A stretch of DNA of 64,000 bases from Scylla paramamosain (lineage: Eukaryota; Arthropoda; Malacostraca; Decapoda; Portunidae). The stretch is taken from the NCBI RefSeq assembly GCF_035594125.1, contig NC_087173.1, positions 14,945,755 through 15,009,754 on the forward strand, in the 5' to 3' direction. Below the pieces are notes generated by a model. It made no database searches. It was given only the letters and a program-made list of their open reading frames with translations, and was not told the DNA's origin. Shown here in pieces: positions 11,861 to 23,926 of the stretch (positions within the stretch are counted from its first letter, which is position 1; every line of letters begins with the position of its first letter). Position numbers and translations under genes: made by a program.

Positions 11861-14800
11861 ATGAGTTTTTTTTATATAGTTCAAAAGAACCAAAAGGCAA
11901 AAAACACAAAAACTCGTGTATATGGAAAAGGTTCCTAGAAACCCAAATGCTGAAACTCATGAATAACACTCTTAACTGAGAAACAGAACAACCTTACTAA
12001 ATGCGTGTATTTTGAGTGCTTTTCACATTCTTAGTTACCAAAACCCCAAATTTCATGCGAAATAACCTTTATGTGAGAAAAAAATGACATTACCAGAAAA
12101 GTGTATTTAAAGTGTTTTTCGGCGTGATAGGCAATTTTGGTATCCAAAATGCAAAGTACTAAAAAGCAGGGCAATAATATTACATTGGAATAACACCAAT
12201 TTATACCAAAAACTTGCCTTTAAGTGTTTTTCAGCTGCTTAAATACCAAACCGCTAAAACGCATGCAAAAGAAACTTTATGGAGAAACAGAATAATATTA
12301 CCAAAAACATGTATTTTCAGTGTTTTTGATCATGTTATCTATAAAAACGCTTAAATACATGGAAAGAACATTATATTTGGGAAACAAAAGGACATTACGA
12401 GTAACGTGTATTATGAGTGTTTTTTAAGTTCCTTAAGTACCAAAAAGCTAAAACCCACAAATAACACTCTTTATTTAGAAAATAAAAAAAAATTAATAAA
12501 ATAAAAAAATAGGAATTTTTTTTCTTTTTTTTTGTTATTCATATTCATAGGTACCGAGATGCCAAGATTCTGGGAAAATTCAAGGCAATCATATGATAAA
12601 AAAATATTATCAAAAAAGTTAATTTCAGCTTTTTTTTCGGATTGTTATGTACCAAACCCTAAAGTGCATGCAAAGCCTCCTATATGAGGAAATTAAACGA
12701 CCTTACCAGAAATCTGTGTTTTGAGTGTTTTTTTAGCATGTTAGGCACCAAAACGATAAATAATATGGAACTCACTCTATATAGGAATCAAAACAAAGTT
12801 ACTGAAAACGTGTCTTCTCAGTGTTTTACGTAGAAAATCGCTAAAACGGATGCAAAGCAACCAATATCAAGAAATAGAAAAACGTTACTAAAAAGATATA
12901 TTTTGAGTGTTTTTCAGCTTGTTACCTACAAAAAAAACGCGAAAATTGATGTAAAACACCCTATATTGGGAAACAAAAGGACATTGCAAGAAAAGTGTAT
13001 AATGAGTGTTTTATAGTTCAAAAGAACCACAAGGCAAAAAACGCAAAATCTCGTGTATATGGAGAAGTTTCCTAGATACAAAAATGCTAAAACTCATGTA
13101 TAACACTCCTTATTGAGAATCAGAAAAACCTTAATAAATGCGTGTATTTTGAGTGCTTTTCACATTCTTAGTTACCAAAACCCCAAATTGCATGCAAAAA
13201 TAGACTTGTGGGATAAAAAAAAAAAGACTTTACTAGAAAAGTGTCTTTTGGGTGTTTTTGAGTGTGATAGGTAATAAAGCACTAAAAAAGAGGGATATTA
13301 CATTACATTGGAGGAAAACGAATTTTTACTAAGAACTTGCCTTTAAGTGTTTTTGAGCTCCATATATACCAAAACACTAAAACGCATTGAAAACACTCTT
13401 TATGGTGAAACAGAATAACATTAACAAAAACATGTATTTTAAGTGTTTTTTGATCATGTTGCCAATAAAAATGCTTAAATACATGCAAAGAACACTATTT
13501 TTGGGAAACGAAAGGAGATTACGAGAAACGTGTATTATGAGTGTTTTTAAGTTCATTAATTACCAAAAAGCTAAAAGCCACAAATAGCACTCTTTATTGA
13601 GAATCAATAAATAAATAAAAAAATACAATATTTTTTTTCTTTCTTATTCATCTTCACAGGTACCGACATGCCAAATTCGGGCAAAATTCAGGAAATTATG
13701 TGAAATAAGAACATTATCAAAAAAGTTAAATTTAGCTTTTTTCGGACTGCTATGTACAAAACCCCTAAAGTGCATGCAAAGCCACATATATGCTGAAATT
13801 AAACGTCTTTGCCAGAAAACGGTCTTATGAGTGTTTTTCAGCATGTTAGGAACCAACACGATAAATAACATGGAAGTCAATCTATATGGGAATCCAAAAC
13901 AAAATTACTAAAAACGTGTCTTTTTGGTGTTTTACGTAGAAAAACGCTAAAACGGATGCAAACCAACCAATATGAAAAAATGAAATAACATTACCAAAAA
14001 GGTATATTTTAAGCATTTTTGAAATTGTTACCTACAAAAAACACGAAAATGCATGGAAAGCACTCTATATTGGGAAGCAAAAGGACATTACGAGGAACGT
14101 GTATAATGAGTGTTTTATAGTTTCACAAGAACTACAAGGCAAAAAACGCAAAAACTTGTGTATATAGAGAAGTTTCTTACATTCCAAAATGCTGAAACTC
14201 TGGAACAACACACTTAATTGAGAAACAGAACCATCTCACTTAATGCGTGTATTTTTAATGCTTTTCACATCCTTAGTTACCAAAACCCCAAATTACATGC
14301 GAAACCAGCTTTATGTGGGAAAAAAAATGACATTACCAGAAAAATGTCTTTTGAGTGTTTTTGAGCGTATCAGGCAATAAAGAACTAAAAAGCAGGGCAA
14401 TCACATTACATTGGAATAAAACCAATTTTTAACAAGAACTTGCCTTTAAGTGTATTTGAGCTCGTTATATACCAAAACACTAAAATGCATGCAAAATACA
14501 CTTTATGGTGAAACAGAATAACATTACCAAAAGCTTGTATTTTGAGTGTTTTGATCATGTTACCAATAAAAACGCTTAAATACATGCAAAGAACCCCATT
14601 TTTTAGAAATGAAAGGACATGACGAGAAACGTGTATTATGAGTGCTTTTAAATTCATTAAGTACGAAAAAACTAAAAACCACAAATTACACTCTTTATTG
14701 AGAAAAAAAATACAATATTTTTTTTTCATTCTTATTCATCTTCACAGGTAACGAGGTGCCAAAATTCGGGAAAATTTGAGGAAATTATATGAAATAAGGA

Positions 14801-15766
14801 CATTATCAAAAAAGTTAAATTTAGCTTTTTTTTCGGACTGTTATGTACCAAACCCCTAAAGTGCATGCAAAGCCACCTATATTTGGAAATTAAACGTCTT
14901 TGCCAGAAAACTGTCTTATGAGTGTTTTTCAGCATGTTAGGAACCAACACGATAAAACCCAAGGAAGTCAACCTATATGAGAATCCAAAACAAAATTACT
15001 GAAAACGTGTCTTTTCGGTGTTTTACGTAGAAAACGCTAAAATGGATGCAAAACAACCAAAATGAAGAAATAGAATAACATTACCAAAATGGTATATTTC
15101 TTTGTGTTTTTGAAATTGTTACCTACAAAAAACGCGAAAATGGATGGAAAGCACTCTATATTGGGAAGCAAAAGCCACCAAAAAGCATGTTAGGCACCAA
15201 AACGATAAATAATATGAAAGTCACTCTATATGGAAATCCAAAACAAAATTACTGGAAACGTGTCTTTTAAAAGATTTACGTAGAAAAACGCTAAAACAGA
15301 TGCAAACCAACAAATATAAATAAATAGAATAACATTACCAAAAAAGTATACTTTGTGTGTTTTTGAGTTTGTTACATAAAAAAAACGCGACATAAAGGAC
15401 ATAACGACAAGAGTATATAATGAGTGTTTTATTGTTTCACCAGAATCACAAGGCAAAAAACGCAAAAACTCGACTGTATGGAGAAGTTTTACCAAAATTC
15501 TGAAACTCATGAATAACACTCTTAATGAAGAAACAGAACAACCTCACTAAATGCGTGTATTTTGAGTGTTTTTTTACATTCTTAGTTATCAAAACCCCAA
15601 ATTCCATGCGAAACTAGATTTATGTGGAAAAAATATGACATTACTAGAAAAGTGTCTTTGAGTGTTTTTGAGCGTGTTAGGCAATAAAGCACTAAAAAGC
15701 AGGGCAATCATATTACATGGGAATAAAACTAACTTTTACGAAGAACTTGCCTTTTAGTGTTTTTGA
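11856..15766 (-). repeat. Minus-oriented HOR array, right arm of inverted repeat 1
   Basis: Three and a half HOR copies in minus orientation, with I/J landmarks near 12540 (GTTATTCATATTCATAGG), 13645 (ACAGGTACCGACATGCC) and 14735 (ACAGGTAACGAGGTGCC). They pair one-to-one with the plus landmarks at 3973, 2857 and 1765, including the same base substitutions. The G/E fusion joint recurs at 15165-15200. The match to the left arm stops near 15500. The whole block is also a direct duplicate of ~27925-31775, at an offset of about 16.0 kb. Confidence 0.88.
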
Positions 15767-16246
15767 CACGCATTTAGTAAGGTTGTTCTGTTTCTCAATT
15801 AAGAGTGTTATTCACGAGTTTCTGCATTTTGGTATCCAGAAGATTCTCCATATACACGAGTTTTTGCGTTTTTTGCCTTGTGTTTTTTTTTTAATTATAA
15901 AACATTCATTATACACTTTTCTTGCAATGTCCCTTTGTTTCCCAGTATAGAGTGTTTTGTATCAATTATTGCGTTTTTTTTTTTGTAGGTAACAAGCTCA
16001 AAAACACTCAAAATATACATTTTTGGTAATGTTTTTCTGATTCTTGATATTGGTTGGTTTGCATCAGTTTTAGTGTTTTTCTACGTAAAACACTGAGACG
16101 ACAGGTTTTCAGCAATTTTCTTTTGGATTCCCACATAGAGTGAGTTCTTTATTATTTATCGTTTTGGTGCCTAACATGCTGAAAAACACTCAAAAGACAG
16201 ATTTCTGGTAAGGTCTTTAATTTCCTCATATGCGAGGCCTTGCATG
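15767..16246 (+). repeat. Inverted D-H cassette, copy 1 (intact)
   Basis: Plus-oriented subunits D, half unit, E, F, G and most of H inside a minus array. The left joint is GTGTTTTTGA followed by CACGCATTTAG; the right joint is TTGCATGT followed by CTTTTGAGTG. A minus B subunit (CAATCA..TTACATGGGAATAAAACC..CTTGCC) lies on both sides, so the order is C' B' [D E F G H] B' A'. The 77-aa frame at 15717-15950 crosses the left joint and is incidental. Confidence 0.88.
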
Positions 16247-16430
16247 TCTTTTGAGTGTTTTTGAACGTTTTACGCAATAAAGCACTAAAAGGAAGGGCAA
16301 TCACAGTACATGGGAATAAAACCAAATTTTACCAAGAACTTGCCTTTAAGTGTTTTTGAGCTCCTTACATATCAAAACGCTAAAATGCATGCAAAATACA
16401 TTTTATGGAGGAACAGAATAATATTACCAA
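16247..16430 (-). repeat. HOR remnant, subunits B and A, minus
   Basis: A minus B subunit (CAATAAAGCACTAAAAGGAAGGG to AACTTGCC; written as two pieces, CAATAAAGCACTAAAAGG and AAGGGCAATCACAG) followed by a minus A subunit (TACATATCAAAACGC...TTTATGGAGGAACAGAATAA). The HOR order then stops at AATATTACCAAACGACATTAA and monomeric sequence begins. It is the same B-A pair that follows the second cassette copy at ~32232-32410. Confidence 0.83.
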
Positions 16431-18468
16431 ACGACATTAAAAACGCATAAAAATACCCTATATAGAGAAACAGAATACATTTACCAAAAACGTGTATTTT
16501 GAGTGTCTTTGAGCGCATTATGTACAAAATCGCCTATAATCAAACAAAACACCCTGCATATGGAAATGAAAGGACATTACGAGAAACGTTTGTTATGTTA
16601 TTTTTTTTTATTACTTTCTTAAGTACCAAATCAGTAAAAAGCTTCAATAGTCCTCTAAAGAAAAAAAAACAACCTTACCAAAAACGTGTATTTTTTTACA
16701 TTGATAATTACCAAGACGCCAACATGCATGTAAAGAAATCTATATGAAGAAACGAAACGAAATAACTAGAAACTTGTCTTTTGTTATTTTTTTGTGCGTG
16801 TTAGGCACCAAATCAGTAAGAAGCAACGAAATCACCCTATAGAGGAAAACAAAACAACTTTACTAAAACGTGTCTTTGGAGTGTTTTTTTTTTTTTTAGG
16901 TTCTTACGAACTAAAATGTCAAAATACATGCAAACACCCTGTTAGGTACCAAAGCACCAAAAAGACCCTATATGAGGAAATGAAAGGACATAACAAAAAA
17001 TGTGTATTATGAATTTTTTTTTCTAGCTTCTTAGGTACCAAAACGTTAAAATGAGTAGCACACTGTATGGAGAAAGATAAACAAATTACCAAAATCGTGT
17101 AATTTGAATGTTTTTCACATTGTCAGGTAGCAAAACACCATAATGCTTGCTCGCTATACGAGAAAATTTAACAATAATGTAAGAAATGTGTTTTTATGTG
17201 TTTTTCACATAAATGCTAAATAGCATAGAAAGCACCTTATATAGAAATGCAAAATAATAAGCATGTCTTTTAAGTGTTTTAAACTTTTTACGTACCAAAA
17301 CGCTAAAACACGTGCAACAAACACGAATAACCTTACCAAATAGAAAAACCTTATCAAAAACGTGTATTTTGAGTCTTTTTGAGTCTGTTACGTACATCAT
17401 ATTGAAAATGCATGTAAAGCACCCTGTATGAGGAAACGATAGAACATTACGAGAAACGTGCATTGTCAGTGTTTTGAGTCTCTTAGGTACCAAACACTAA
17501 ACCGCTTGAATGAAAATTGATTATATCCTATATTTCTTAATAGAGAAACAGAACATCACTAAAAACGTGTTTTTATTTATTATTTTTTTTACCTTGTTAT
17601 GTACCAAAACGTTAAAATACATACGAAGCATCCTATATGGTGAAAAAAAAAGACATTAGGAGAAAAAAGTTTTATTAGTGTTTTTGAGTTTCCTAAGTAC
17701 CAAAACGCTAAAACGCATGAATAGCACCCTATATAGAGAAAAATACCTGAAACCTTTATTTTGAGCGTTTCTCATATTATGTAGCAAAATATCATAATGC
17801 ATGCAGATCTCTATATGAAGAAGCAAAACTATATTACAGGAAACTTGAGTGTTAGGAATCAAAATGCTAAAAAGCATTGAAAGCACCCTATTTGGCAACA
17901 TAAAATAACATTACCAAGAAAGTATCTTTAGAGTGTTTTTGACCTTCTTACGTGCGAAATCGCTGAAACGCATGGAAAACAACCTTTATGGAGAAACAGA
18001 ATAACATTACCAATAACTTGTATTTTGATTGTTTTTTGTGCTTGTTAAGTACAAAAATGCCAAATTACACGCAAAGCATCCTACATGGAGAAAACAAAGG
18101 ACATTACGAGAAAAGTGTATTATGAGAGATTTTGAGCTTTTTAGGTACCAAGACTCAAAAACACATGATTAGCACTTTATATGGAAAAACAACTCTACCG
18201 AAAACTTTTACTTAAACTCTTTTTCATATTGTTAAGTACCAAAAGACAAAATGCATTGGAAGCCCCCTTTATCGGGAAACGAAACGACATTATCATCAAC
18301 GTGCATTTTGAGTGTTTTTCAACGTGTTAGACACCAGAACGCTAAAAAACACGGAAAGCACTCTATAAAGGAATACAAAACAACATTACTAAAAACGTGT
18401 TTTATAGGTTCTTATGTACAGAAACGCTAAAACCCATGCAAAACACCCTTTAAAGAGAAGCGAAATAA
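16431..18468 (-). repeat. Minus-oriented monomeric satellite island, left of the LINE
   Basis: About 20 diverged minus monomers outside A-K order. The first ~500 bp is the reverse complement of 8637-9112: the pieces TAAGTACCAAATCAGTAAAAAGC, GTTAGGCACCAAATCAGTAAG and TTCTTACGAACTAAAATGTC (each read in part) correspond to the plus sequence. Later monomers match the general consensus only. The last monomer is interrupted after GAAGCGAAATAA at 18468 by the LINE fragment. None of the 60-100-aa frames here has a recognisable domain. Confidence 0.82.
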
Positions 18469-19094
18469 ATATTTCGTTGATAAATTACATTCAGGAAAGT
18501 TAGGGAACATCCCTTACAGAAGAAAAAGATCGCAGAAGAATGATCCTAAATGGATGACTGAGGTTAAAACACTTCATTGGGGGAAGGAGAAGTATATATG
18601 AGATTAAAGACAGAGGAAGTGGTTTTAAGGCCATAATATAATGAATTAGAGATAAATAAAATTGTGAGCGAGTATTTTTTAATTGTCTTTGCCCAGGAAA
18701 ACATGCAGGATTTGCCGAATAGTGAGAAGATATTTAGAGTAGAAGAGGATGAGAAGCTGACAGATATTACCATAACTAAAAGAGATAGTGGTACAGGAGA
18801 TAGATAAGTTGAAAAGTTCAAGTCACCAGGACCAGATGAAATATATTCCACAGTATTTAAGGAAAGGAAAAAGGTTATAAGTAATCTGTTAGTTTCTGTC
18901 CTTAGGAAATCACTTTAGTCATGAGAGGTATCGGTAATTCGGAGGCAGGCGAATATAGTACCTACCTTTAAGAAAGGAGATAAAACTTTAACGTCTAACC
19001 TGTCAGCTTAACTTCTGTTGAACGTAAAATAATGGAGTCAATAATAGCAGATTTTTCTTGCAGGTTTACTTATTTCTTATGTTCGTATGTTCTT
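18469..19094 (+). mobile_element. Degraded CR1/Jockey-type LINE fragment (reverse transcriptase)
   Basis: This 626-bp stretch has no satellite boxes and interrupts one monomer, between GAAGCGAAATAA (to 18468) and ATTACCAAAAGCG (from 19095). Translation on the plus strand gives pieces of a non-LTR retrotransposon ORF2. First comes NDPKWMTEVKTLHWGKEKY (about 18541-18596). After a one-base frame change come RLKTEE and SEYFLIVFAQEN, then EEDEKLTDITIT, then KSPGPDEIYSTVFKE (after a stop at 18805). After stops at 18916 and 18922 come RQANIVPTFKKGDKTLTSN and, after another frameshift near 19000-19010, TSVERKIMESIIADF. These match the linker and the start of the RT domain in CR1/Jockey-group elements. 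The catalytic Y/FADD motif, endonuclease and 3' end are absent. No clear target-site duplication is seen. It is a dead, 5'- and 3'-truncated copy. The antisense 95-aa frame at 18564-18851 is spurious. Clade assignment within CR1/Jockey is uncertain. Confidence 0.85.
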
Positions 19095-19235
19095 ATTACC
19101 AAAAGCGTGTATTTTCAGTGTTTTTCAGCTATTACGTGAAAAAAAATGCCAAAATCCATGCAAAGCACCCTATATGAAGAAAAAGAGCGACATTACGAGA
19201 AACGTGCATTATGAGTGTTTTTGAGATTCTTAGGT
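19095..19235 (-). repeat. Minus monomers between the LINE and the HOR array
   Basis: The interrupted monomer resumes at ATTACCAAAAGCGTG. Another diverged monomer follows (CCAAAATCCATGCAAAGCACCC), and the sequence then passes into a standard subunit D (CTGAAACTCATGAATAACACTC) near 19240. Confidence 0.78.
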
Positions 19236-20593
19236 ACCAAAACGCTGAAACTCATGAATAACACTCTTAATTGAGATACAGAACAACCTTACCAAATGCG
19301 TATATTTTGAGTGTTTTTCACATTCTTAGTTACCAAAACCCCAAATTGCATGCGAAACTAGCTTTATGCGGAAAAAAAAAAGACATTACCAGAAGAGTGT
19401 CTTTTGAGTGTTTTTGAGCGTGTTAGGCAATAAAGCACTATAAAGCAGGGCAAACACATTACATGGAAATAAAACCAAATTTTACCAAGAACTTGCCTTT
19501 AAGTGTTTTTCAGCTCCTTACATATTGAAACGCTAAAACGCATGCAAAACACCCTTTATGGAGAAACAGAAAAACATTACAAAAAAACATGTATTTTGAG
19601 TGTTTTTGATCATGTTACCTATAAAAACGCTTAAATACATGCAAAGAACCCTGTATTTGGGAAACGAAAGGACATTATGAGAAACGTGCATTATGAGTGT
19701 TTTTAAGTTCCTTAAGTACCAAAAAGCTAAAACCCACAAATAACACTCTTTATAGAGAAAAAAAATAAATAAAAAAATAGCATTTTTTTTTTTTGTTATT
19801 CATCTTCATAAGTGCCAAGATGACAAAATTCTGGCAAAATTCAGGGAAATTATGTGGAAAAAAGAACATTATCAAAAAAGTTAATTCTAGATTTTTTTCG
19901 GACTGTTATGTACCAAACACTAAAGTGCATGCAAAGCCACCTATATATGGAAATTAAACGACTTTACAAGAGACCTGTCTTTTAAGTGTTTTTTAGCATG
20001 TTAGGCACCAAAACGATAAATACCATTGAACTCAATATGGGAATCTAAAATAAAATTACTGAAAACATGTCTTCTCACTGTTTTACGTAGAAAAACGCTA
20101 AAACGGATGCAAACCAACCAATACGAAGAAATAGAAAAACATCCCCAAAAACGTATATTTTGAGTGTTTTTGAACTTGTTACCTACAAAAAAAAAACGCA
20201 AAAATGCATGCAAAAGGACACTACGAAAAACGTGTATAATGAGTGTTTTATAGTTTCACAAGATCCACAAGGCAAAAAACACAAAAACTCGTATATATGG
20301 AGAAGTTTCTTAGATACCAAAATGCTGAAACTCATGAATAAAACTCTTAATAGAAAAACAAAACAACCTTACAAAATGCGTGTATTTTGAGTGTTATTTC
20401 ACATTCTTAGTTATAAAAAAAGAAATTCCATGCGAATATGTAGGAAAAAAAAAACGACATTACCAGAAAAGTGTCTTTTGAGTGTTTTTGAGAGTGTTAG
20501 GCAATAAAGCACTAAAAAGTAGGGCAATCACATTACATGGAATAAAACCAACGTTTACCAAGATCTTGCCTTTAAGTGTTTTTCAGCTCCTTA
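19236..20593 (-). repeat. Minus-oriented HOR array
   Basis: About 1.2 HOR copies: D, C, B, A, K, J, I (landmark near 19810 spelled CATAAGTGCCAAGATGAC), H, G, F, E, D, C, B. Subunit E is shortened near 20195-20215, where GCATGCAAAAGGACACTACG joins the F/E boundary to the middle of E. The block is cut inside B/A at 20590 (CAGCTCCTTAT then ATGCGCTAAAAC), where segment T starts. Confidence 0.85.
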
Positions 20594-22730
20594 TATGCGC
20601 TAAAACTAATGCAAAACACACTTTATATAGAAATAAAATAACATAACCAACAACAGGTATTTTCACTGTTTTTTAATCATGTGATCTATAAAAAACGCTT
20701 AAATACATGCAAAGAACCTTATGTTTGGGAAAGAAAAAGATATTACGAGAAACGTGTATTATGAGTGTTTTCCAGTTCCTTAAAAACCATAAAGCTAAAA
20801 CCCACAAGTAACACTCTTTATTAAAAAAAAAAATAAATAAATAAATAAATAGAAAAATAGGAATTTTTTATATTTTTTTATTCATCTTCATAGGTACCGA
20901 GATGCCAAATTCTGGCAAAATTCAGGGCAATTATGTGATAAAAGATCATTATCAAAAAAGTTAATTTTAGCTTTTTTACGGACTGTTATTTACCAAACTC
21001 TAAAGTGCATGTAAAGCCACCTATATGAGGAAATTAAACGACTTTACCAGAAACCTGTCTTTTGAGTGATTTTCAGCTTGTTAGACATTAAAACGATAAA
21101 TAATATGGAAGTCACTCTATATGAGAATCCAAAACAAAATACTGAAAACGTGTCTTTTCTGTGTTATAGGTAGAAAAACGCTAAAACGGATGCAAAACAA
21201 CAAATATGAAGAATTAGAATATTACCGAAATGGTATATTTTGAGTGTTTTAATCCTTAATCTATATACATTTTTAATCTTTAATTTAATCTACAAAAAAC
21301 GCGAAAAAGGATGCAAAGCACTATGTATTGGGAAACAAAAGGACATTACGAGAAACGTAAATAATGAGTGTTTTATAGTTTCACAAGAACCAAAAGGCAA
21401 AAAACGCAAAAACTCGTGTATATAGAGAAGTTTCTTAGTTACCAAAATGCTGGTACTCATGAATAATACTCAATTGAGAAACATAACAACCTTACTAAAT
21501 GCGTGTATTTTGAGTGTTTTTCACATTCTTATTTACCAAAACCCCAAATTGCATGTAAAACTAGCTTTATGTTGGTAAGAAATTACATTACCAGAAAAGT
21601 GACTGAGTGTTTTTGAGCGTGTTAGGCAATAAAGCACTAAAAAGCAGGGCAAAAACATTACATGGGAATGAAACCAACTTTTACCAAGAACTTGCCTTTA
21701 ATTTTTTTTTGAGCTCCTTACATACCAAAACGCTAAAACGAATGGAAAACACCCTTTATGGAGAATTAGAATAACATTACCAAAAACATGTATTTTGAGT
21801 GTTTTTGATCATGCTACCTATAAAAACGCGAAAATACATGCAAAGAACCCTATGTTTGGGAAACGAAAGGACATTACGAGAAACGTGTATTATGGGTGTT
21901 TTTACGTTCCTTAAGAACCAAAAAGCTAAAACCCATAAATAACACTCTTTATAAAGAAAAAATAAATAAATATATAAAAAAAAACGGCAATTTTTTTTTT
22001 TTTTTTTTGTTATTTATCTTCATAGGTACCGAGATGCCAAAATTCTGGGAAAATTCTGGGCAATTATGGGATAAAAAATATTATCAAAAAAGTTAATTTT
22101 AGCTTTTTTTTCGGAATATTATGTACCAAACTCTTAAGTGAATGCAAAGCCACCTACATAAGGAAATTAAACGACTTTACGAGAAACCTTACTTCTGAGT
22201 GTTTTTCAGTATTTTAGGCACCAAAACGATAATAACATGGGATACTCGTATATATATGGGAATCCAAAACAAAATTACTAAAAAAGTGTCTTTTCAGTGT
22301 TTTACGTAGAAAAACGCTAAAAAGGATGCAAACCAACCAATATGAAGAAATAGAATAACATTACGAAAAATGTATGTTTTGAATGTTTTTGAGCTTGTTA
22401 CCTAAAAAATGCAAAAATGGATGTAAAGGATTGCAAAAAAAAAGGACATTCTTAGAAACGTGTATAATGAGTGTTTTATAGTTCCACAAGAACCAAAAGG
22501 CAAAAAATGCAAAAACTACTGTACCTAGAGAAGTTTCTTAGATACAAAAATGATGAAACTCATGAATAACACTTTTAATTGAGAAACAGAATTACCTTAC
22601 AAAATGTGTGTATTTTGAGTGTTTTTCACATTCTTAGTTACGAAAATCCCAAATAACATGCGAAACTAGCTAGTTTCCTAGATACCAAAATGCCGAAACT
22701 CATGAATAACACTCTTAATTGAGAAACAGA
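20594..22730 (-). repeat. Minus-oriented HOR array, segment T (most complete copy)
   Basis: Direct duplicate of 5168-7163; its right part also occurs inverted at 1-978. I/J landmarks are near 20892 and 22024. Differences from the other copies include an AT-rich gain of about 30 bp in subunit F/E near 21245-21295 (TTAATC-type short repeats) and longer T runs near 21992-22008. It ends at a D/C/D joint (AACTAGCTAGTTTCCTAG, 22666-22683) that is also present at 44-56. Confidence 0.87.
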
Positions 22731-23694
22731 AAAACCTTACTAAATGCGTGTATTTTGAATGCTTTTCACATTCTTAGTTACACAAAACCCAAATTGATTG
22801 CGAAACCAGCTTTATGTGGTAAAAAAAAAAAAACGACATTTTCAGAAAAGTGTCTATTGAGTGTTTTTGAGCGTGATAGGCAGTAAAGCACTAAAAAGAA
22901 GGGTAATCACTTTACATGGGAATAAAACCAATGTTTATCAAGAACTTGCCTTTAAGGGTTTTTTTGAGCTCCTTATATACCAAAACGCTAAAACGCATGC
23001 AAAACACACTTTATGGAGAAACAGAATAACATTACCAAAAACATGTATTTTGAGTGTTTTTGATCATGTTACCAATAAAACGCTTAAATACATGCTAAGA
23101 ACCCTATTTGTGGGAAACGAAAGGACATTACGAGAAACGTGTATTATGAGTATTTTTAAATTCATTAAGTACCAAAAAGCTAAAAGCCACAAATAACTCT
23201 CTATTGAGAAAAAATAAATAAATAAATAAAAAAATACGATATTTTTTTCTTTCTTATTCATCTTCACAGGTACTGAGGTGCCAAAATTTAAGCAAAATTC
23301 ATGAAATTTTCTGAAATAAGAACAATATCAAAAAAGTTAATTTTAGCTTTCCTTTTCTCGACTGTTATGTAGCAAACCCTAAAGTGCATGCAAAACCACC
23401 TATATGGGGAAATCAAATGTCTTTGCCAGAAAACTGTCTTATGAGTGTTTTTCAGCATGTTAGGCACCAAAACGATAAAACCAAAGGAAGTCAATCTATA
23501 TCGGAATCAAAAACAAAATTACTGTAAACGTGTCTTTTCGGTGTTTTACGTAGAAAAACGCTAAAAAGGATGCAAACCAACCAATATGAAAAAAAAATAG
23601 AATAACATTACAAAAAAAAGCTATATTTTCAGTGTTTTTGAGGTTCTTACCTACAAGAAAGGTGAAAATGGATACAAAGCACTCCCTATTGGGA
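22731..23694 (-). repeat. Minus-oriented HOR array
   Basis: One HOR period from D to E, with an I/J landmark near 23268 (CACAGGTACTGAGGTGCC). Subunit H carries the CTTTGCCAGAAAACTGTCTTATGAG variant (read in part) also seen at 13805, 14900 and 30900, and G has the AACGATAAAACCAAAGGAAG variant. The block leads directly into the tandem duplication at 23695. Confidence 0.86.
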
Positions 23695-23926
23695 AAGAAA
23701 AGGACATTACGAGAAACGTGTATAATGAGTGACTTAGTATTTTCGAGGAAAAGAACTTGTGGTTCACAAGAACCACAAGGCAAAAAGCGCAAAAACTTGT
23801 GTATATAAAGAAGAAAAGGACATTACGAGAAACGTGTATAATGAGTGACTTAGTATTTTCGAGGAAAAGAACTTGTGGTTCACAAGAACCACAAGGCAAA
23901 AAGCGCAAAAACTTGTGTATATAAAG
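23695..23926. repeat. Perfect 116-bp tandem duplication in subunit E
   Basis: 23695-23810 and 23811-23926 appear identical base for base (AAGAAAAGGACATTACG ... GTGTATATAAAGAAG). The unit covers most of a minus subunit E plus the half unit, and each copy contains the palindromic insertion CTTGTGGTTC-ACAA-GAACCACAAG. Absence of differences points to a recent event in this otherwise diverged array. Confidence 0.92.

Larger units (their letters stand above)
979..15500. repeat. Inverted repeat 1 (arms 979-5022 and 11510-15500)
   Basis: Two ~4.0-kb arms facing each other across a 6.5-kb spacer (5023-11509). Evidence: paired I/J landmarks 1765/14735, 2857/13645 and 3973/12540 carry the same substitutions. 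The G/E fusion joint pairs at 1319-1360 and 15165-15200. The monomeric tips at 4675-5022 and 11510-11855 are found nowhere else in the window. Outer ends lie near 979 and 15500, where the D subunits part. Confidence 0.87.

Noticed and set aside
18564..18851. 95-aa minus-strand frame
   Set aside because: It lies antisense to the LINE remnant, whose plus-strand translation shows real reverse-transcriptase motifs; the antisense frame has none.
18469..19094. Target-site duplication around the LINE
   Set aside because: The flanks GAAATAA (left) and ATTACC (right) are the two halves of an interrupted monomer; no direct repeat of useful length flanks the insert. Some flanking bases may have been lost.
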